From assembly GCA_932294295.1 (NCBI GenBank), contig OW028584.1, forward strand, positions 20,801,638 through 20,865,637: DNA of 64,000 nt. Direction: 5' to 3'. The notes below the pieces were generated by a model. The model saw only the letters and a list, made by a program, of their open reading frames with translations. It was not told the DNA's origin and searched no databases. The first letter of the stretch is position 1. Each line of letters begins with the position of its first letter. The translations under genes and the position numbers were made by a program. Positions 1-12,274 of the stretch are shown one piece after another. Source of the DNA: Alitta virens. Its lineage: Eukaryota > Annelida > Polychaeta > Phyllodocida > Nereididae.

Positions 1-3000
1 TTATTTTATATCTTCTGAAACAAATTCTATGTGCTGGGCCCCTCAGTCTATTGCAGTGTCTACTTAAGGTAAACCTGCGCCACAACCAGTAATAGTAAGT
101 CAAAGCTCGTTTACCATAGCGTTTTTTGAAGTTTTTCAAGCAGGTTGTACTTTTCTGTCCTTTTAGTCTGAGACAGTGCCGTTTATACCTCCTGCGATAT
201 TGCATCCAGTAGGTGTAAGTATTGCGCTTAGAATGTTTCACTTTCCAGCGTATTAAACACATATTTCTCATTCTCTTTGACCTAAGCCTGAGACAATGGT
301 GCCTGTTTCTTCTAATGCGCCTTAACCACAGCCGGTATCGTAGTCTTCTGCCATATCGTCGTCTCCATCTGATGAGGCATTGCTTTCTCCGATTACCCCT
401 CAATCTGAGACAACTTTTATGATACTTATGCTGAATCCTGATCCACCTTCCATAACCATTTCGCCTACCAAAGCGTTGCCGATAGATGGCGAAACATTGC
501 TGTCTCTTTCTTCTATGCAAAGCAGTGCAACGTCTCCAGAAATGGTTTCGTAGTTTTTGCCAGTGGGCGTATGATACATTATTTCCATACATTCCTCGCC
601 ACCTGTTCATACAGAGACTTCTCCTGTTACCCTTCATTCTGAAGCAGCGTTTTTTTCGGTAGGCCAACCTTTTTCTCAGCCAAGATCTGTAGAATCTGCG
701 TTTCCCAAAGCGGATCATAAACCGCCTTAGACACATACGTCTTCGCTGTCCTCTGAATCTCAAGCAGGTTCTTCTGTATCTATGAATGCGTCTCAACCAT
801 GTATAGTAGGTTATTCGCTTTCCATAGCTTCCATGCCATCTCAAGAAGCATGCTTTTCTTGCTTTTCCCTTGAGCTTCTTGCAAGACCTTCTGAAAGTGC
901 GCCTTCGAGTCAACCATCGCCAGTAACCCCTACGCTTTCCGAGACGTCCACGTAGTCTTGTTAAACAAGCCTGTCTTAGTTTGCCTTTCAGTTTCAAGCA
1001 GTGTTTTCTGTAGCTGAGTCTCCGTTTATTCCACCATCCAAACCCTGTAGGTCTTCCAAAGCGTCTGCCATAGCCTCTAAGACATGACCTTCTTGAACGA
1101 CCATGTAGTTTAAGACAACCAGCCCAGTACCGAGAACGTACGACCTTCCATCTTCTGAAGCTCCAGAGTCCTCCAAATTGCCTTCTGTATCGTCTAATGC
1201 AAGCCATTCTGTAACGACCTTTCAGACCCTGGCATCTCCTCTTGTACTGTTGCCTATGGAATACCCAGATTAAGTAATCATAGCCACTGTGTTTGTGAGT
1301 TGTCAGTTTGCGCTTGATTGCTCTTTTCTGTCGGCGAATTATAATCAGATATTGTCGTTTGTAATGTCGGATGCATTTCCTTCTCCTTCCACCTGTGAAC
1401 TTCTGAAGACATTGTTTCCAGCCATCTGGAGTGCTGACCCTAATTCCACCCTCAATAATTTCTTGGAATTCTGTGGTGATTACTGTTGTCTCAGTGGTTG
1501 TGGTAGCAGTATGGCTAGAATGTCCCCCTTTCAGTTTGGCTGCATATCTTTCCTTGTAGTGTTTAACACAAAGTGCGACCTTGTCACCCTTGAATTTTGT
1601 GTTGCAGGCTTTCCATCCATCTGCAGTATCAACTTCAATTTCTCCCTCAATGATTTCCATGGTAGTGCTGGTTGTAGTGCTTGTGCTGGTACCTTTGGAT
1701 CCACCTTTATGGCATACCTTTCATTGTAGTGCTTAATGCAAAGTTGTTGTTTGGGACCTGTGAATTTCTTCAAGCAAGCCTTTGTAGAGATGTTGGGCTG
1801 TGGTTCCTCAGAGATGCAAAGACTGCTTATGCTATGCATTGCCTGCAGAGGGCAGCAGCAACTATGTAGGTGGCAGCACTTACTCCTGGATTCCTGATAT
1901 CTCCACAGAGGGCAGTATGGTAGCTGTCTCTGATTGGCTGGTCAGGCTGACCAATGGGGACAGTGCCTCCTGCCACAAAATGGGAGGGAGGACCCAAGAA
2001 TGGGTAGCTTGCTCTCTGTCATTGCTCCTGTAAGAGCCCTCTTGTGCTCTGAAGGACATTGGACATTGCATCAGGGACTTGACTGCTTAGTTAGTCCCTG
2101 GGAGAGTAAGTGCATGCTGCCAGTAGTCAGAACTAGGTAGTAACCAGAGCATAGAGACAAGTGGTCCTATTGCTATAGTGTTACAGCCATTTCTTCTGTG
2201 TCTGGATAGTAGCCTCAGCATTGATTGTGACAGTTCTCTGTCCTTTGACTAGCCTACAGGGCAGTCTCTGTGCTTCCACCTGACTCTGTCTGGGTTTGTA
2301 GTTTGTGTCTGTATATGACATGTTTGTTATATGTGTCTGTTTATGACATGTTGTTTATGTCCTTTAGGAATAAACCTTTAAACTGCAATCTGTTGTTGAT
2401 CTTTGTTGGACAAGGCTAATGGTCATTGAACTGTTATTCCATGGTCAACTTCCAATATTTAGCAAGAACCATTACACCTTCCATCCGTCTGCATCCTTGA
2501 CTACAATATCACCTTCAATGATCTCTTCAGAGCCACCTTGGACTACTGTGGTAGTGACCATACTATTACTTATAGTTTCATCATGGGATCCGCCCTTCAG
2601 CTTTGCTGCGTATCGCTCCTTATAGTGCTTTATGCAAAGCTGCTGTTTAAGACCCTTGAACTTGGTGTCGCAAGCCTTCCAACCATCAGCAGTTTTAACC
2701 ACTATGCCCCCTTCAATGACTTCTTCAGAGCCACCCTGGACTGTGATAGTGACTGTACTACTACTGGCAGTTTCATCGTGGGATCCGCCCTTCAGCTTGG
2801 CTCCATATCGCTCCTTATAGTGCTTTATGCAAAGCTGCTGTTTAAGACCCTTGAACTTGGTGTTGCAAGCCTTCCAACCCTCAGCAGTTTTAACAATTAT
2901 GCCACCTTCAATGATCTCTTCTGTAGCTCCATGAACCACAGTCGTTGTTGATTCTTCAACAGTTCCATCCTTCAGTGTTTTTGTTGTTTTAGATGTTGAT

Positions 3001-3074
3001 GTTGCAGCATGTGCCACAAGGGCAAAAAGTGCCAAAATGGCACCGGTATTTAACAGAGCAGTTCTCATCATGGC
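1..3074 (-). CDS. secreted two-Cys, Arg-rich tandem-repeat protein (5' part; runs off left edge)
   Basis: Not a family I recognise. The model is complement(<1..1779, 2478..3074). Translation starts at ATG 3071 or 3068, just after a good acceptor (TTTGTTTCAG), with a clear signal peptide (MMRTALLNTGAILALFALV). Five N-terminal modules follow, each a Thr/Ser-rich linker, EEIIEGGI, ADGWKAC, then a Lys-rich core of the form C-x4-F-K-G-x4-C-x3-HYKERY. Module 3 is split by an intron (donor after AAG 2478, acceptor AAAG before 1779, phase 0, rejoining DGWK to AC). From about 1300 down to 1 the frame stays open and holds about eleven units of roughly 39 residues, with the same Cys spacing but full of Arg, Tyr and Trp: C-x3-L-K/R-G-x4-C-x-x-R-x5-F/Y-G-K/R-R-x5-W-L. 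The frame breaks by one base near 1703-1706, where AAG-GTGGATCC replaces the AAG-GGCGGATCC of sister modules. The protein is highly basic, exported and rich in dibasic sites. Antimicrobial, matrix or polyanion-binding roles are only guesses. Confidence 0.72.
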
Positions 3075-3381
3075 CTGAAACAAAGAATATCTCATTCAAT
3101 TCGGTTTTGATTTGTTGCATGACACATGAAAACAAAGGTAGCTTAAAACTAACTCTATTTTTTAGTGAAACTAAATATGCACCTATAGTATTTTAATTTT
3201 AATGGAACACTGCACAAGTTATATAAACGTCTTAAGTATATAGTTACATAGTTATTTAGTGTGGCAGTGCATAAACATGCTATGATTAACTTGTGTGTAT
3301 GTATATGTAGTTACAGATAAAGCAATGTTAATGTGTGTTAATGCATAATATGAGTCTCTGAATAACTTATGATTTACTCAC

Positions 3382-3441
3382 CTTACTCCTCCATCTCTTC
3401 GATGAGACTGCAATGAACCAAGAACTGCAACCCTATTTATA
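3382..3441 (-). promoter_or_regulatory. TATA box and 5' UTR exon of the Arg/Cys repeat gene
   Basis: On the minus strand TATAAATA lies at 3441-3434. About 25-30 bases downstream is TTCATTGCAG, a plausible initiator near 3410. A short noncoding exon then ends in GTAAG at 3382, followed by a consensus donor GTGAGT (3381-3376). That donor pairs with the acceptor at 3075, three bases before the start codon. Core-promoter spacing, donor and acceptor agree, which supports an intact transcription unit. Confidence 0.6.
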
Positions 3442-3449
3442 TGAAGTGA

Positions 3450-4070
3450 ATTCCAAATTTTGACATATGGTACTCAGATTAAAGTTATTTGCAAGTTGCG
3501 TAAAGTACTGTGCCATATGTATCAGTAATACATATCTACATAAACAATAGGGGGATTAAAACAATGACATATGAATTTATTGAATTTGATAAAGAGTTTG
3601 GGGTAACACAGCTTGCAAAATGTGCTACAATCAATTAATTCCCTGCCATCGTGATTATCAAACCATCCAGATTATGTGGCAAATGGATTTAATTTTGTTC
3701 AAGATTATTCATTTTATGGATTTGGGTGGTTTCTGTTTCTCTGTGGTTAGTGTGTACATGTGAGGCTGTGAGCATGCATCCAAGCAGCAGTACAGGAAAG
3801 ATAACATCATGGTTGGGTAGGTTAACTATATTATATGATTCGAAATAGATGTCCACTTGTGTCTTGTTTTATTCCTATTTTTATATACATGTCATAGTGC
3901 AGCACAAAGTCAAATCCAAACTTCCTAGCTGATAAAAATATTTGTTACAATTAACTAAAAGCTTGCTATATTCTCTATTGGGATTTTGCTGCTTATCTGT
4001 GCCATGGCAAATTGCTATAATGAAGGCTATAAATATTAGGACATCATATAATTGTTGTTACTGAGAGCTC
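3450..4070. other. intergenic, no gene seen
   Basis: AT-rich sequence upstream of the repeat-protein promoter. No exon with a paired acceptor and donor was found on either strand, and no recognisable repeat. Confidence 0.4.
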
Positions 4071-4079
4071 CCACTATTG

Positions 4080-4680
4080 GTAAATAGTAATCCATTTAAC
4101 TGTAGTTTTGACTGCAAAATACTGTAGAATTGGTATACAGCACACTATCGTGAATTTATTTGGGCAAGATACATAAAGCTATCCTACAGCATAAAATACT
4201 ATAAACTTTACAGCTGAGGTAAAGCAGTCTACCATAATATATTCAGTAGATTGCCGTAAAATAGACCAGAATCTACTATACAGCATTTCACAGTACATTC
4301 TATAATATGGAATTATACCATAAAATGACTGCACCATGATACCACAGCACTTTATGGTAAGATACTGTAAATCTCATCCATAGTATGAAACCGTGAAATC
4401 TACTAGAGATAACCTTACATTGGCTCATTATAAGGGCTCATCAACAGTATATTACAGTAAAGTGCAATTTTTAAGATTTCATGGTAAACAATCATCACAA
4501 CTTAACAGATGCATGTGCCATAGTTTTACGGTAAACTTTTGTTGGTTCTCTTTTACGGTAGACCATGTTGTAACTGTAATTTTTGTAGCAAGATACTGGG
4601 CAAAACTTTGCCAGCAAGATACCGTAAAAACTACAACAAATTGTATTTACAGTGTATTTTCCAACATTTGTAGTCTAATT
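4080..4680. repeat. tract of degenerate TAC-N-GTAAA motifs in both orientations
   Basis: Short motifs such as ACTGTAGAA, TACAGTAAAG, TTTACGGTAAAC, TTTTACGGTAGACC and ACCGTAAAAACT recur through about 600 bases in both orientations, so the tract can pair with itself. No coding potential was seen. It resembles an old foldback or palindromic repeat; I cannot define an exact unit or ends. Confidence 0.35.
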
Positions 4681-4907
4681 ATCAGCTGATAATTGTGGTG
4701 GACTATCTATGACCCAAATATGAGAAACTGCTGTGGCTAAATGCTTCTATTGCTATACACATGAAACCAGCCAAAATATTGGCAGTTCATCAGTAAAATC
4801 TAGCATCAGTAATGCATTCTACAAATTTACATCTCATTTAAATTTTGACTTCTGGACAGATGGAACTTTAATATATATACCACAATAACACGTTCAAACT
4901 AATAAGA

Positions 4908-5160
4908 TTATTTTAAGTCAAAAGAAGTCTCTGTGTGGGAATGTTCAGTTTTCAAAGGCAGCAGCGAAATTTCTTTGTTCTTGTCTTTTGCTTTTTTCTT
5001 TTTCTGCTTTTTATTTGCCCCGTTTCCTTTTGAATTAACCATATCCAAAAATGCCTTGTACATAATGGGATCCAAGGGGTTCTTAGATCCGCCTGGGTAA
5101 TAGTCATTGACATCTTCATTGCCCATCAAATGCTTCATGTCATTCTTGATCTTCAATCTG
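4908..5160 (-). CDS. terminal coding exon of an unidentified gene
   Basis: A strong acceptor (TTCTCACTTACAG) precedes A|TTG AAG ATC AAG, giving an open frame of 84 residues to the stop at 4908-4910. The protein starts with LKIKNDMKHLMG, contains DPIMYKAFLDMVNSKG and then a Lys-rich run (KKQKKKKAKDKNKE), and ends SHTETSFDLK. The exon needs an upstream exon ending in phase 2, which I could not find between 5161 and 5860. It could be an alternative 3' end of the minus-strand gene at 5860-8756 or the end of a separate gene. Bases 5161-5859 hold nothing else I can support. Confidence 0.5.
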
Positions 5161-5859
5161 TAAGTGAGAATTGTAATAACTAAAGCAAAAGTAGATTGGC
5201 TAAATATTGAAACAACATATGGAACTGCAGGAGTGACCACTACAAATGAAGCCCACCCAAATCTTACTCAACATATACAAAAAACAGTAAACACACAGAG
5301 CCAGTGCTTAGCATGGGAGTTTGTTAAGGGGGACCGGGAGCTTTTAAGCATCTTTTATTGTAAAACATAGGTGTAATGAAAACATTGCACCAGTTCCGAC
5401 CACTGCTGCAGTGCCTGACACTGCCTGACACTGCCTGTGCTATACCAGGTTAGTGATGCCTGGCAGTGGCCAATGATTAGGACATGGAGACTCAATCATG
5501 GGACCAACTACGATCAGAAGAAAGGCACTGGTTCTACATGTAGGTTCTATTTGAGTCTGGACACTTATGGGTTAAACTAAATCCTAAGGTAAAAAGCTGT
5601 ATGAGGTATTAAACAGACAGTACCAGACAGTAGGTAGTATGCATCCATACAAGGAAAATTTAAGAACCTCTCCCAATTCTATGATTATACAGTGAACCTT
5701 GTATAAGGCAAATTTGCCTAAATTGAATCTTTGCACAACTCGAACCTAATTCGAAGGACCAATGGCTATTTTGTATTCCAGTTATGAATATTTGCATATA
5801 TTGAAAGTTTGCTTATCAATTTTTTTTTCTTCTAGAAGGTAGAAGTACAAGAGTTTTTT

Positions 5860-8756
5860 TTATTGAATATATCTGTACCTCGGCAACTTAGCTTCAGAGG
5901 GCAATCCAGAGGGAGGAACATGTTCATGGTAGGAGAAAATGAATGCTCGAGAGGTTTGACCTCCGAGCATCCAAGGTTCACGTGGAAGACGAGGAGTTCG
6001 AGCAACTCGAAGCGCTCTCAGGTAAGCCTCTTTTGGGCCATCTGAAAACAGCGGTTTCTTGTTAGTCTCTTCATTCACTCCAGTTCGTGTAAACTTGAAA
6101 ATATTGGACGGTTGTCTTTGGAATTCTGCTATTGCAACTTTGTCAGCTATTATTTCATGTCTCTGTTTTAACCTTTCCATGCGATCCGATGTTTCATTAT
6201 ATATTTCTGGAAGTAAGTTTGCATTTGCTCCTTCTTGTGTCAGAGCAGCTAGATCATTGTGCTCATCATTTGAGTCTTCCACTGCCTTTTTTTGGGACTC
6301 GTACTGAGAGCACCACCTTTCGTGATCATCCTTCATTTCACACTCCTTACAAACATTAGGAGCCCAACCATTGTTGTCTTTGTTTTCTGTGTGCAGATCA
6401 TCGATAAAGCTTAAAGATAAACTCCTATCTGATCCTAAGTAATTGTAAACTTCCATCTGACTTAACACGTTCAAGTCCAGTTGTGCCTGAGACATGGCAT
6501 CAAGCGGTTTTGAGCGTTTTTTGATCCTTGGTATTACACCATGTTTGTACTTGAGATAGTACTCCAAAGTTTCTTTTTCTTTCGTGCTTAAATCAGCAAC
6601 ATTTTCAGGCATTGGTGGTGTTATTTCCAGTTGAGTCAGTTTATTAACCTCTGAATTTTGTATTGACAAGTTACTGTTCTCAGCTGCATAATGCCATTGT
6701 CCATTTAAGTTATCATAATCGGTTACCCCTTTTTCTGAGACACTACTACCAGGTGTGTCATTTTCCATACGATTCTCATTGGTAAAGATAAATTGCGTGT
6801 TTGTGACAGTTTCACTTTTGATCTTCTCTTTTCCAAGTAGGTGATCTTGTTGTGAGGATATTTCATGATCAACATTGGTCATTTTAAGTGAAACTTTCTT
6901 GTTATTAGTTTCAATTTGATGCTGCCTTGCTGCATCAATACTTGGCAACTTTGGTTTAGTGGGCAGCTCTAAAGATTTGGCGACTGAAACCTGTTGTGAA
7001 GATTTTCCATAAGAAAACTGATTGATGTCTGATGGCTTGACTTTACTTGCATAGGATCTGTGGAGGTCACTCTGTTGCTTTTTCAGCATTTCTTGCATGT
7101 ACAAAGGATCCGGGGAGTTTCGATGATGTGCCAATGGACGGTGCTTTCTGGTTGCAGGCAATCCACCAGATGTCTCCACTTGCAATCGCAATCTTCCAGA
7201 GGGAGCTGGCAGTTTTCCGCGAGATTTAAAATCCTGTGAAAGAAATTAATGCATTTAATTAGCTGACTGCCAGTTTTGAACAAGTATTTGGCAATTTCAT
7301 TTTTAAATGCAATAAGTCCAAAATTATGCTTTTGTACATAACTTTTTATTTTTTTATTTCTCAATAATAATATCTTTGGTTCAAAAACTTCTTGACAACT
7401 TTCAAAATTATTAGGTAGAACATTTTCATCATGTGAATTGGAGCATTGAGAATGAACACCCTTTAGAAGTGTTTTTACTTTACAGCAATTACCTCTGCTT
7501 ATACTCAGACTGGCTCCATGATGATATTGATAAGGGAGTGAAATTCATGGGAAAGATAGGAAACGTTCGGGAAGTTAATAAATGAATTCATGGAAGCAAA
7601 GAAACTGGTTGGCAGCGAAAAAGAAAAATAAGAAATTTTAATAGCCTATTTGACGATCAGTATGATAAGCCTGTACTAACCCAGTGGTCGACATCTTGTA
7701 GTTTCAATTGCTTGTTTTTGTTAGGTTCTCGTTTGCTGTGCAGTATGTTGCTATGGATGTGTGGTAGTTTCCTCTTAGACTGAAAAATATAATTTGTGGA
7801 AATTTGATGTTTGTATGTTATTATGAAAATTGTATGGGGTCTTTTACTTGCCTCAACATAGACACCAAGTACAAAACACCTCCAATTTAATGTCTCATGC
7901 GATCACATTCCAGCTAGGATGAAGCTCTTGAAGAGTGTCGGGGTTCGAACCCAGCACCTTCAACAGAGTTGGCCAATATGGAATTAGCAGATGCCTTAAC
8001 CATTAGACAAGGCTCTAGATAATACAGCAGACATGTAATGAACAATTTTTTTTAAATAACATGAACTTTTTATCATATATGACACATAATAAGTTTGGTG
8101 TTGGAACACATTTTCTGTATATAAATTACCCGAATCCCTCTTTGAGTAGATATCATTTTCAGCTGTGCCCCACTCAAGACAGTGTATTCGTTGTGCAAAC
8201 TAAATATCTATGGATATGTATGCAGTAAATTTTGTCCAATCTTGATCATTAAATGTATGTTTGGATACCATAGTATTTATTGATTTGTGACACAATTGTG
8301 AATATATGTGGTAAAATCATTCATGCAGATAAGATTGGTTTGATTACAAGATCATGAATAGCCTGGTGTCAGACGGACAGTATAATAAGCCTGTAGTAAC
8401 CCAGTGAATTAACTGTCCTCCAAGCAAAATGCTTGGAAATTATAAGCCCAGGTGATTATATTATAGCTCCCCACCCACTATAATGTCATCCAATAAGACC
8501 TAACAAAACATGTAAATCGTATTACTTGAAGTATGTGTCTACTAAACCCTGTTTGGCATTTCAAGAAAAAAAGAGATTAATTCCTTTTAGAAAAGCTAAA
8601 AATTATAAGGGTCTTTATCAGACAAATATGTACTGATCAACTTCACCTTAGTATTTCTTAAGCTTTTTGGTATTTGAATTTGGTGACCCGTTAGTGCTGC
8701 CATCTTCCGTATATCTCTGTGATTGTCGGACAAAAGTAGTGGTAACTTCATTGTCC
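5860..8756 (-). CDS. uncharacterised Ser/Lys/Glu-rich protein, about 525 residues
   Basis: Three phase-0 exons fit together: 8751..8647 (exon opens at 8756, acceptor TTTTCAG; ATG 8751; 35 codons), 7779..7681 (acceptor ATATTTTTCAG, donor CACTGG|GTTAGT; 33 codons) and 7233..5860 (acceptor TTTCTTTCACAG; 457 codons plus stop). The stop overlaps an AATAAA signal. The product begins MKLPLLLSDNHRDIRKMAAL, has no convincing transmembrane segment, and looks largely hydrophilic and disordered. Helical stretches include LYMQEMLKKQQSDLHRSY and KETLEYYLKYKHGVIP, and the C-terminus is rich in Pro and Arg. I do not recognise the family; a cytoskeletal or ciliary protein would fit the composition but is a guess. 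The initiator could instead lie further upstream, because the 8756 exon is open before its ATG. Confidence 0.6.
7835..8017 (-). mobile_element. tRNA-derived SINE, family A
   Basis: Read on the minus strand it begins with an A-box-like CTAATGGTTAAGGCATC, then a B box GGTTCGAACCCC, then a tRNA-unrelated body with GAGACATTAAATTGGAGG and GAGGCAAGTAAAAGACCCC. Other copies of the same body lie at 53303, 55121, 60503 and 62796. It sits in an intron of the uncharacterised gene. Confidence 0.75.
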
Positions 8757-8759
8757 CTG

Positions 8760-10443
8760 AAAACTAAACACTACTTATTTATACACCATAACAAATTATG
8801 TTAGAATTAGAATACATGGTTATACAGTAATGAATTATGCGCATCAATGATGATTTGTAAATCAATCCCAAATTTATAGCAACAGTTCACAATTGTTTTG
8901 CCAATTGCATGTGGCGATGAATGGATGAATAAGTATATACAAACTAATAAACATGTGTTGGTTTCCCATATTGTCTAGGTGACTCCATAAGTAACACTAT
9001 GAATGAGCAGAGCAGATCAATAATATTTGCAATATAATATTATACCTAATGGCCTCGTGCAAATACGTTGATCCTTTGTTGATCAGTTGTAATATACAAC
9101 TTAAGCATTTGAGTGAATGCTCAAGTAAGCTGGTTGCTGAAGGAGACATTAATGCCCTCACATTGGAAAATAGTCCGCATAGAATTTTAATTTACGTGTA
9201 CACATGATACTTTGTTATTGGAATTGTAATTGGTGTGGAAATTTGATATTGCAGACACCAATACCGATAAGTCACACACATAAAATTATAGTGTGTTAAT
9301 CTCAGTCTATAAAATGTCAATTTCATTTTGGTCTAGTCAGATCGCACATTGGCCTATTATAAAGTCTTTTAAAATATAGGCTGCAGTGCGGCAAAACCCT
9401 TAGCAAATCCCACATAGCACGCAATGTACATGTGCATTTATTTTTAATATTATTATGTATGGTGAAATTGTATTTGTTGCATGAATAAAGATGATAATAA
9501 CAGGCATCTTTAAAGTTGAACAGTGTTAGTCTGCCAGGCAGGAGGGCCGGCGTAACACTTTCATTTCCAGAGCAGAACTCTAACATGCACTCTTGTGTCC
9601 AGAGCGGAACTCTTACACTAATGCACTTACCCTTATGCGATTTCATGCAGTAACACTTAGTAACAGGCCAGTGGTGTCTTTTGATAGTCACATTGACATG
9701 TCTCGGCTATGTTTTACAAAATTGAAAATTAGAACTCTGACACTCAGTGTTTGAAATGAGCGTTATGGGGTCATTCAAGACCACCATATATGGCTATGGA
9801 TGACCAATTATATAATCCAAGTAGTCCACTGGACGACCAATTTCTTTACTGAGTGTTTATATAGCAATGAACTGGGATAATTTCGAATAGGCCTATAAGG
9901 CCTGTAATGCAATGGTAATTAGAGTCCAAGACCTAATTTTTTTAACTCTTGAATTTCTCCCTATGTTAATTGCATTTAGACACGTGTCAAAATATTAATA
10001 GCAATCCATCCTGCTAGTTTTACAGCCAATTGAACATCAAAGTTACTGCATACATACCCTTTTCCTGCCATTTAATTTTGTCTGTTTCAAAGGTTTTATG
10101 CACAGTCAGGAATATTCAGTTTGCTAGAATTATCAATACAATAGCATGTTCTCATAAGCAGTCTACACCAAAGGTGATCATTACTATGTCAAAACTCATA
10201 TGTGGGCTATGACAATGCATAGATATGAAATTCAGCAACTGCATTGTGCCACATAAAGGTGTTGGGCATAGTTCCATGCAAAATAACCCTTTTGTAGATT
10301 GTTTAAGAGAACATGCTATTGTATTGATAATTCTAAACAATGAGTTAGGCCATAGAGAAACCATTATGGATACTAGTGACATCATAGACAAGTACAACGC
10401 CAAATAATACTGTGTTTACCAGAAGCAAAGATTTTCTTTATCT
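8760..10443. other. upstream region or intron, no firm gene
   Basis: AT-rich. A sequence near 8380-8406 repeats the region around the 7681 donor (AAGCCTGTAGTAACCCAGTG against AAGCCTGTACTAACCCAGTG), probably a dispersed repeat. A consensus donor (GGTAAGTGC, minus strand, about 9630) has no convincing exon before it. Nothing else was supported. Confidence 0.35.
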
Positions 10444-10446
10444 TAC

Positions 10447-10566
10447 GAATTTTGGACCCAGGCTGCTGATTGGCAGTGCATTGGCAAATTGAATGCTATC
10501 ATTCAACATTTCGGCTTGGCCTTGGCTGACATACTGTCTTTTAGTGTTATTTTTGGAGGCTTCCAT
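10447..10566 (-). CDS. candidate first coding exon, 40 codons
   Basis: ATG 10566 opens a 40-codon frame (MEASKNNTKRQYVSQGQAEM and onward to SLGPKF) that ends exactly at a good donor, TTC|GTAAGA. It reads like coding sequence and lies upstream on the same strand as the gene at 5860-8756. It ends in phase 0, whereas the 8756 exon needs phase 1, so a further exon would be required between them. It may belong to a different gene. Confidence 0.35.
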
Positions 10567-10569
10567 TGA

Positions 10570-11800
10570 CAAGATTATGTCTTCAAGAGATAGAATAAAC
10601 CCAGGTAAATTCAAGTCCATTTACTTTAAAAAACTGACCAAAAACGGGGGAAATATCTGCAAACCCATGTTGCCATTTTGTTTTTTTGACCGAGTCAAAC
10701 ATTTAATGCTACGTAACGCATAAATTTGGAACCCCTTTGCTTTTTCACATCATTTTAAAATAATACAGTTATATTTAACTGTACAAAACTAAAAAGAAAT
10801 TATATTTTAAAGTGTAAATATTAGATTTATCACATTATATTTTGGCGTTACTACTTCTTTTTACAGACTTCCAACTTATTAGAGGAGACAAATATTGAAG
10901 TCTGGTGCCTTCATTACTTGAGAACAATTACTTATCCACTTTCTTTCGCCATCAAAATAAGAATTTTGGTAGTCTTCTGCATACTAACTAAGACTTTCTG
11001 TGATATAGTGATGGTATTGAATTCCGGTCAAATTTCACGTCCATAACAATGGTCTTCTGTGCTGAAGGTCATATTCATAGCTATCCTGACCTCCCTCCAA
11101 ATAAATAATGTGATTGTCCATTTTGCACACAACATCAATTATTGAGCTTTTTGATCACCCTTGAGGGACTATTATGTGACAGTTGTCCGATCAAGGATTT
11201 TGGGTTTATAACGTCCATAACAGGAATTGATTTAGGTCAAATTTGTTGAAAATCCTTTGAGTAAAGTTTGAAATTTGTGTACAGCTATAGTTGGGTTCTT
11301 GCAGCCAAGCTGTACACAAGTGTTAAGGGGAATTTCTGGGAATAATGCAGAGAGAAATTGATGAAATTGTGGTTTGGACGTTCCTTTTTGACCCATAGGC
11401 AACCTGCAACAATATTATTTAGATAGATTTGAAGAAATGAAGTTTGGCTTGATATATATACAAAGGCATATGAAATGACAAATACATATTCAAGAAAGAC
11501 CCAACCATCATTCCCTGTTCCTCATATTTTCATTATCATCCAGTTTAAATTTACTTCATAATGTCCAATTCAGGTAACATCCATAACACGTCAAACAGGG
11601 TAGATTTACCCAAAAGTTTCAAAATCAGGAACCTGTTAAACTTTTCACACCATTAAAATAGTAAAATTCAGAAACTTATTAAATAAATAAAATGCAGATT
11701 GGGGTAATTAAGAGTTTTGAAAAAATAAGAATTTTTCCTATTTTTCACTAATTTTGAAAATTATCTAGTATGACAAAGTTTTAAGCATGTAGATGCAGCA
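10570..11800. other. intergenic, no gene seen
   Basis: AT-rich sequence with no supported exon, tandem repeat or inverted repeat. Confidence 0.35.
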
Positions 11801-12274
11801 GTGTTTTTGAATTTGAATTTGAAATATTTATTCAACACAAGTACATACATAATGTGATACCAAAAACAAGTATAAATAAAAAAAGACAACGTGTTGAACA
11901 GGAGTGCACCTGAGTAGTCCAACTACCATTTCCAAGGAAGGTACACCCCTAACTTACATACCAGTCAACAATAAATGTAACAAAACAATGCTCGGTTAAA
12001 GAAGAAAAAGAAAAAGTACAAAGCATATAAGGAAAAATATCAAAATATGCCACAGCAGCAATAGCATCGTTGGCCCCTCTTGGTGCCTACAGTGCCACAA
12101 ACTGCCACAGCAAGTTATAAAAAATATAACTTATGACATACATATGAATGCTTAATTGCAAAAAGACACAATATTGGAAATGTAATAAAATATAAATTAT
12201 ATAGTGATATGTACATATTACAGCAATATAATAATGAATATGATTTGATTTTTCTTATAATTACAGACAAATTG

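Noticed and set aside
1289..1729. 146-codon plus-strand frame
   Set aside because: It is the antisense of the repeat-protein exon, whose minus-strand reading is repetitive, Cys-patterned and far longer.
7930..8010. tRNA gene suggested by A- and B-box sequences
   Set aside because: The acceptor stem does not close and the sequence continues into a shared SINE body; likewise at 39020, 50102, 53303, 55121 and 60503.
9323..9691. 122-codon minus-strand frame
   Set aside because: Composition and lack of paired splice sites do not suggest coding; only a lone donor-like GGTAAGTGC is present.
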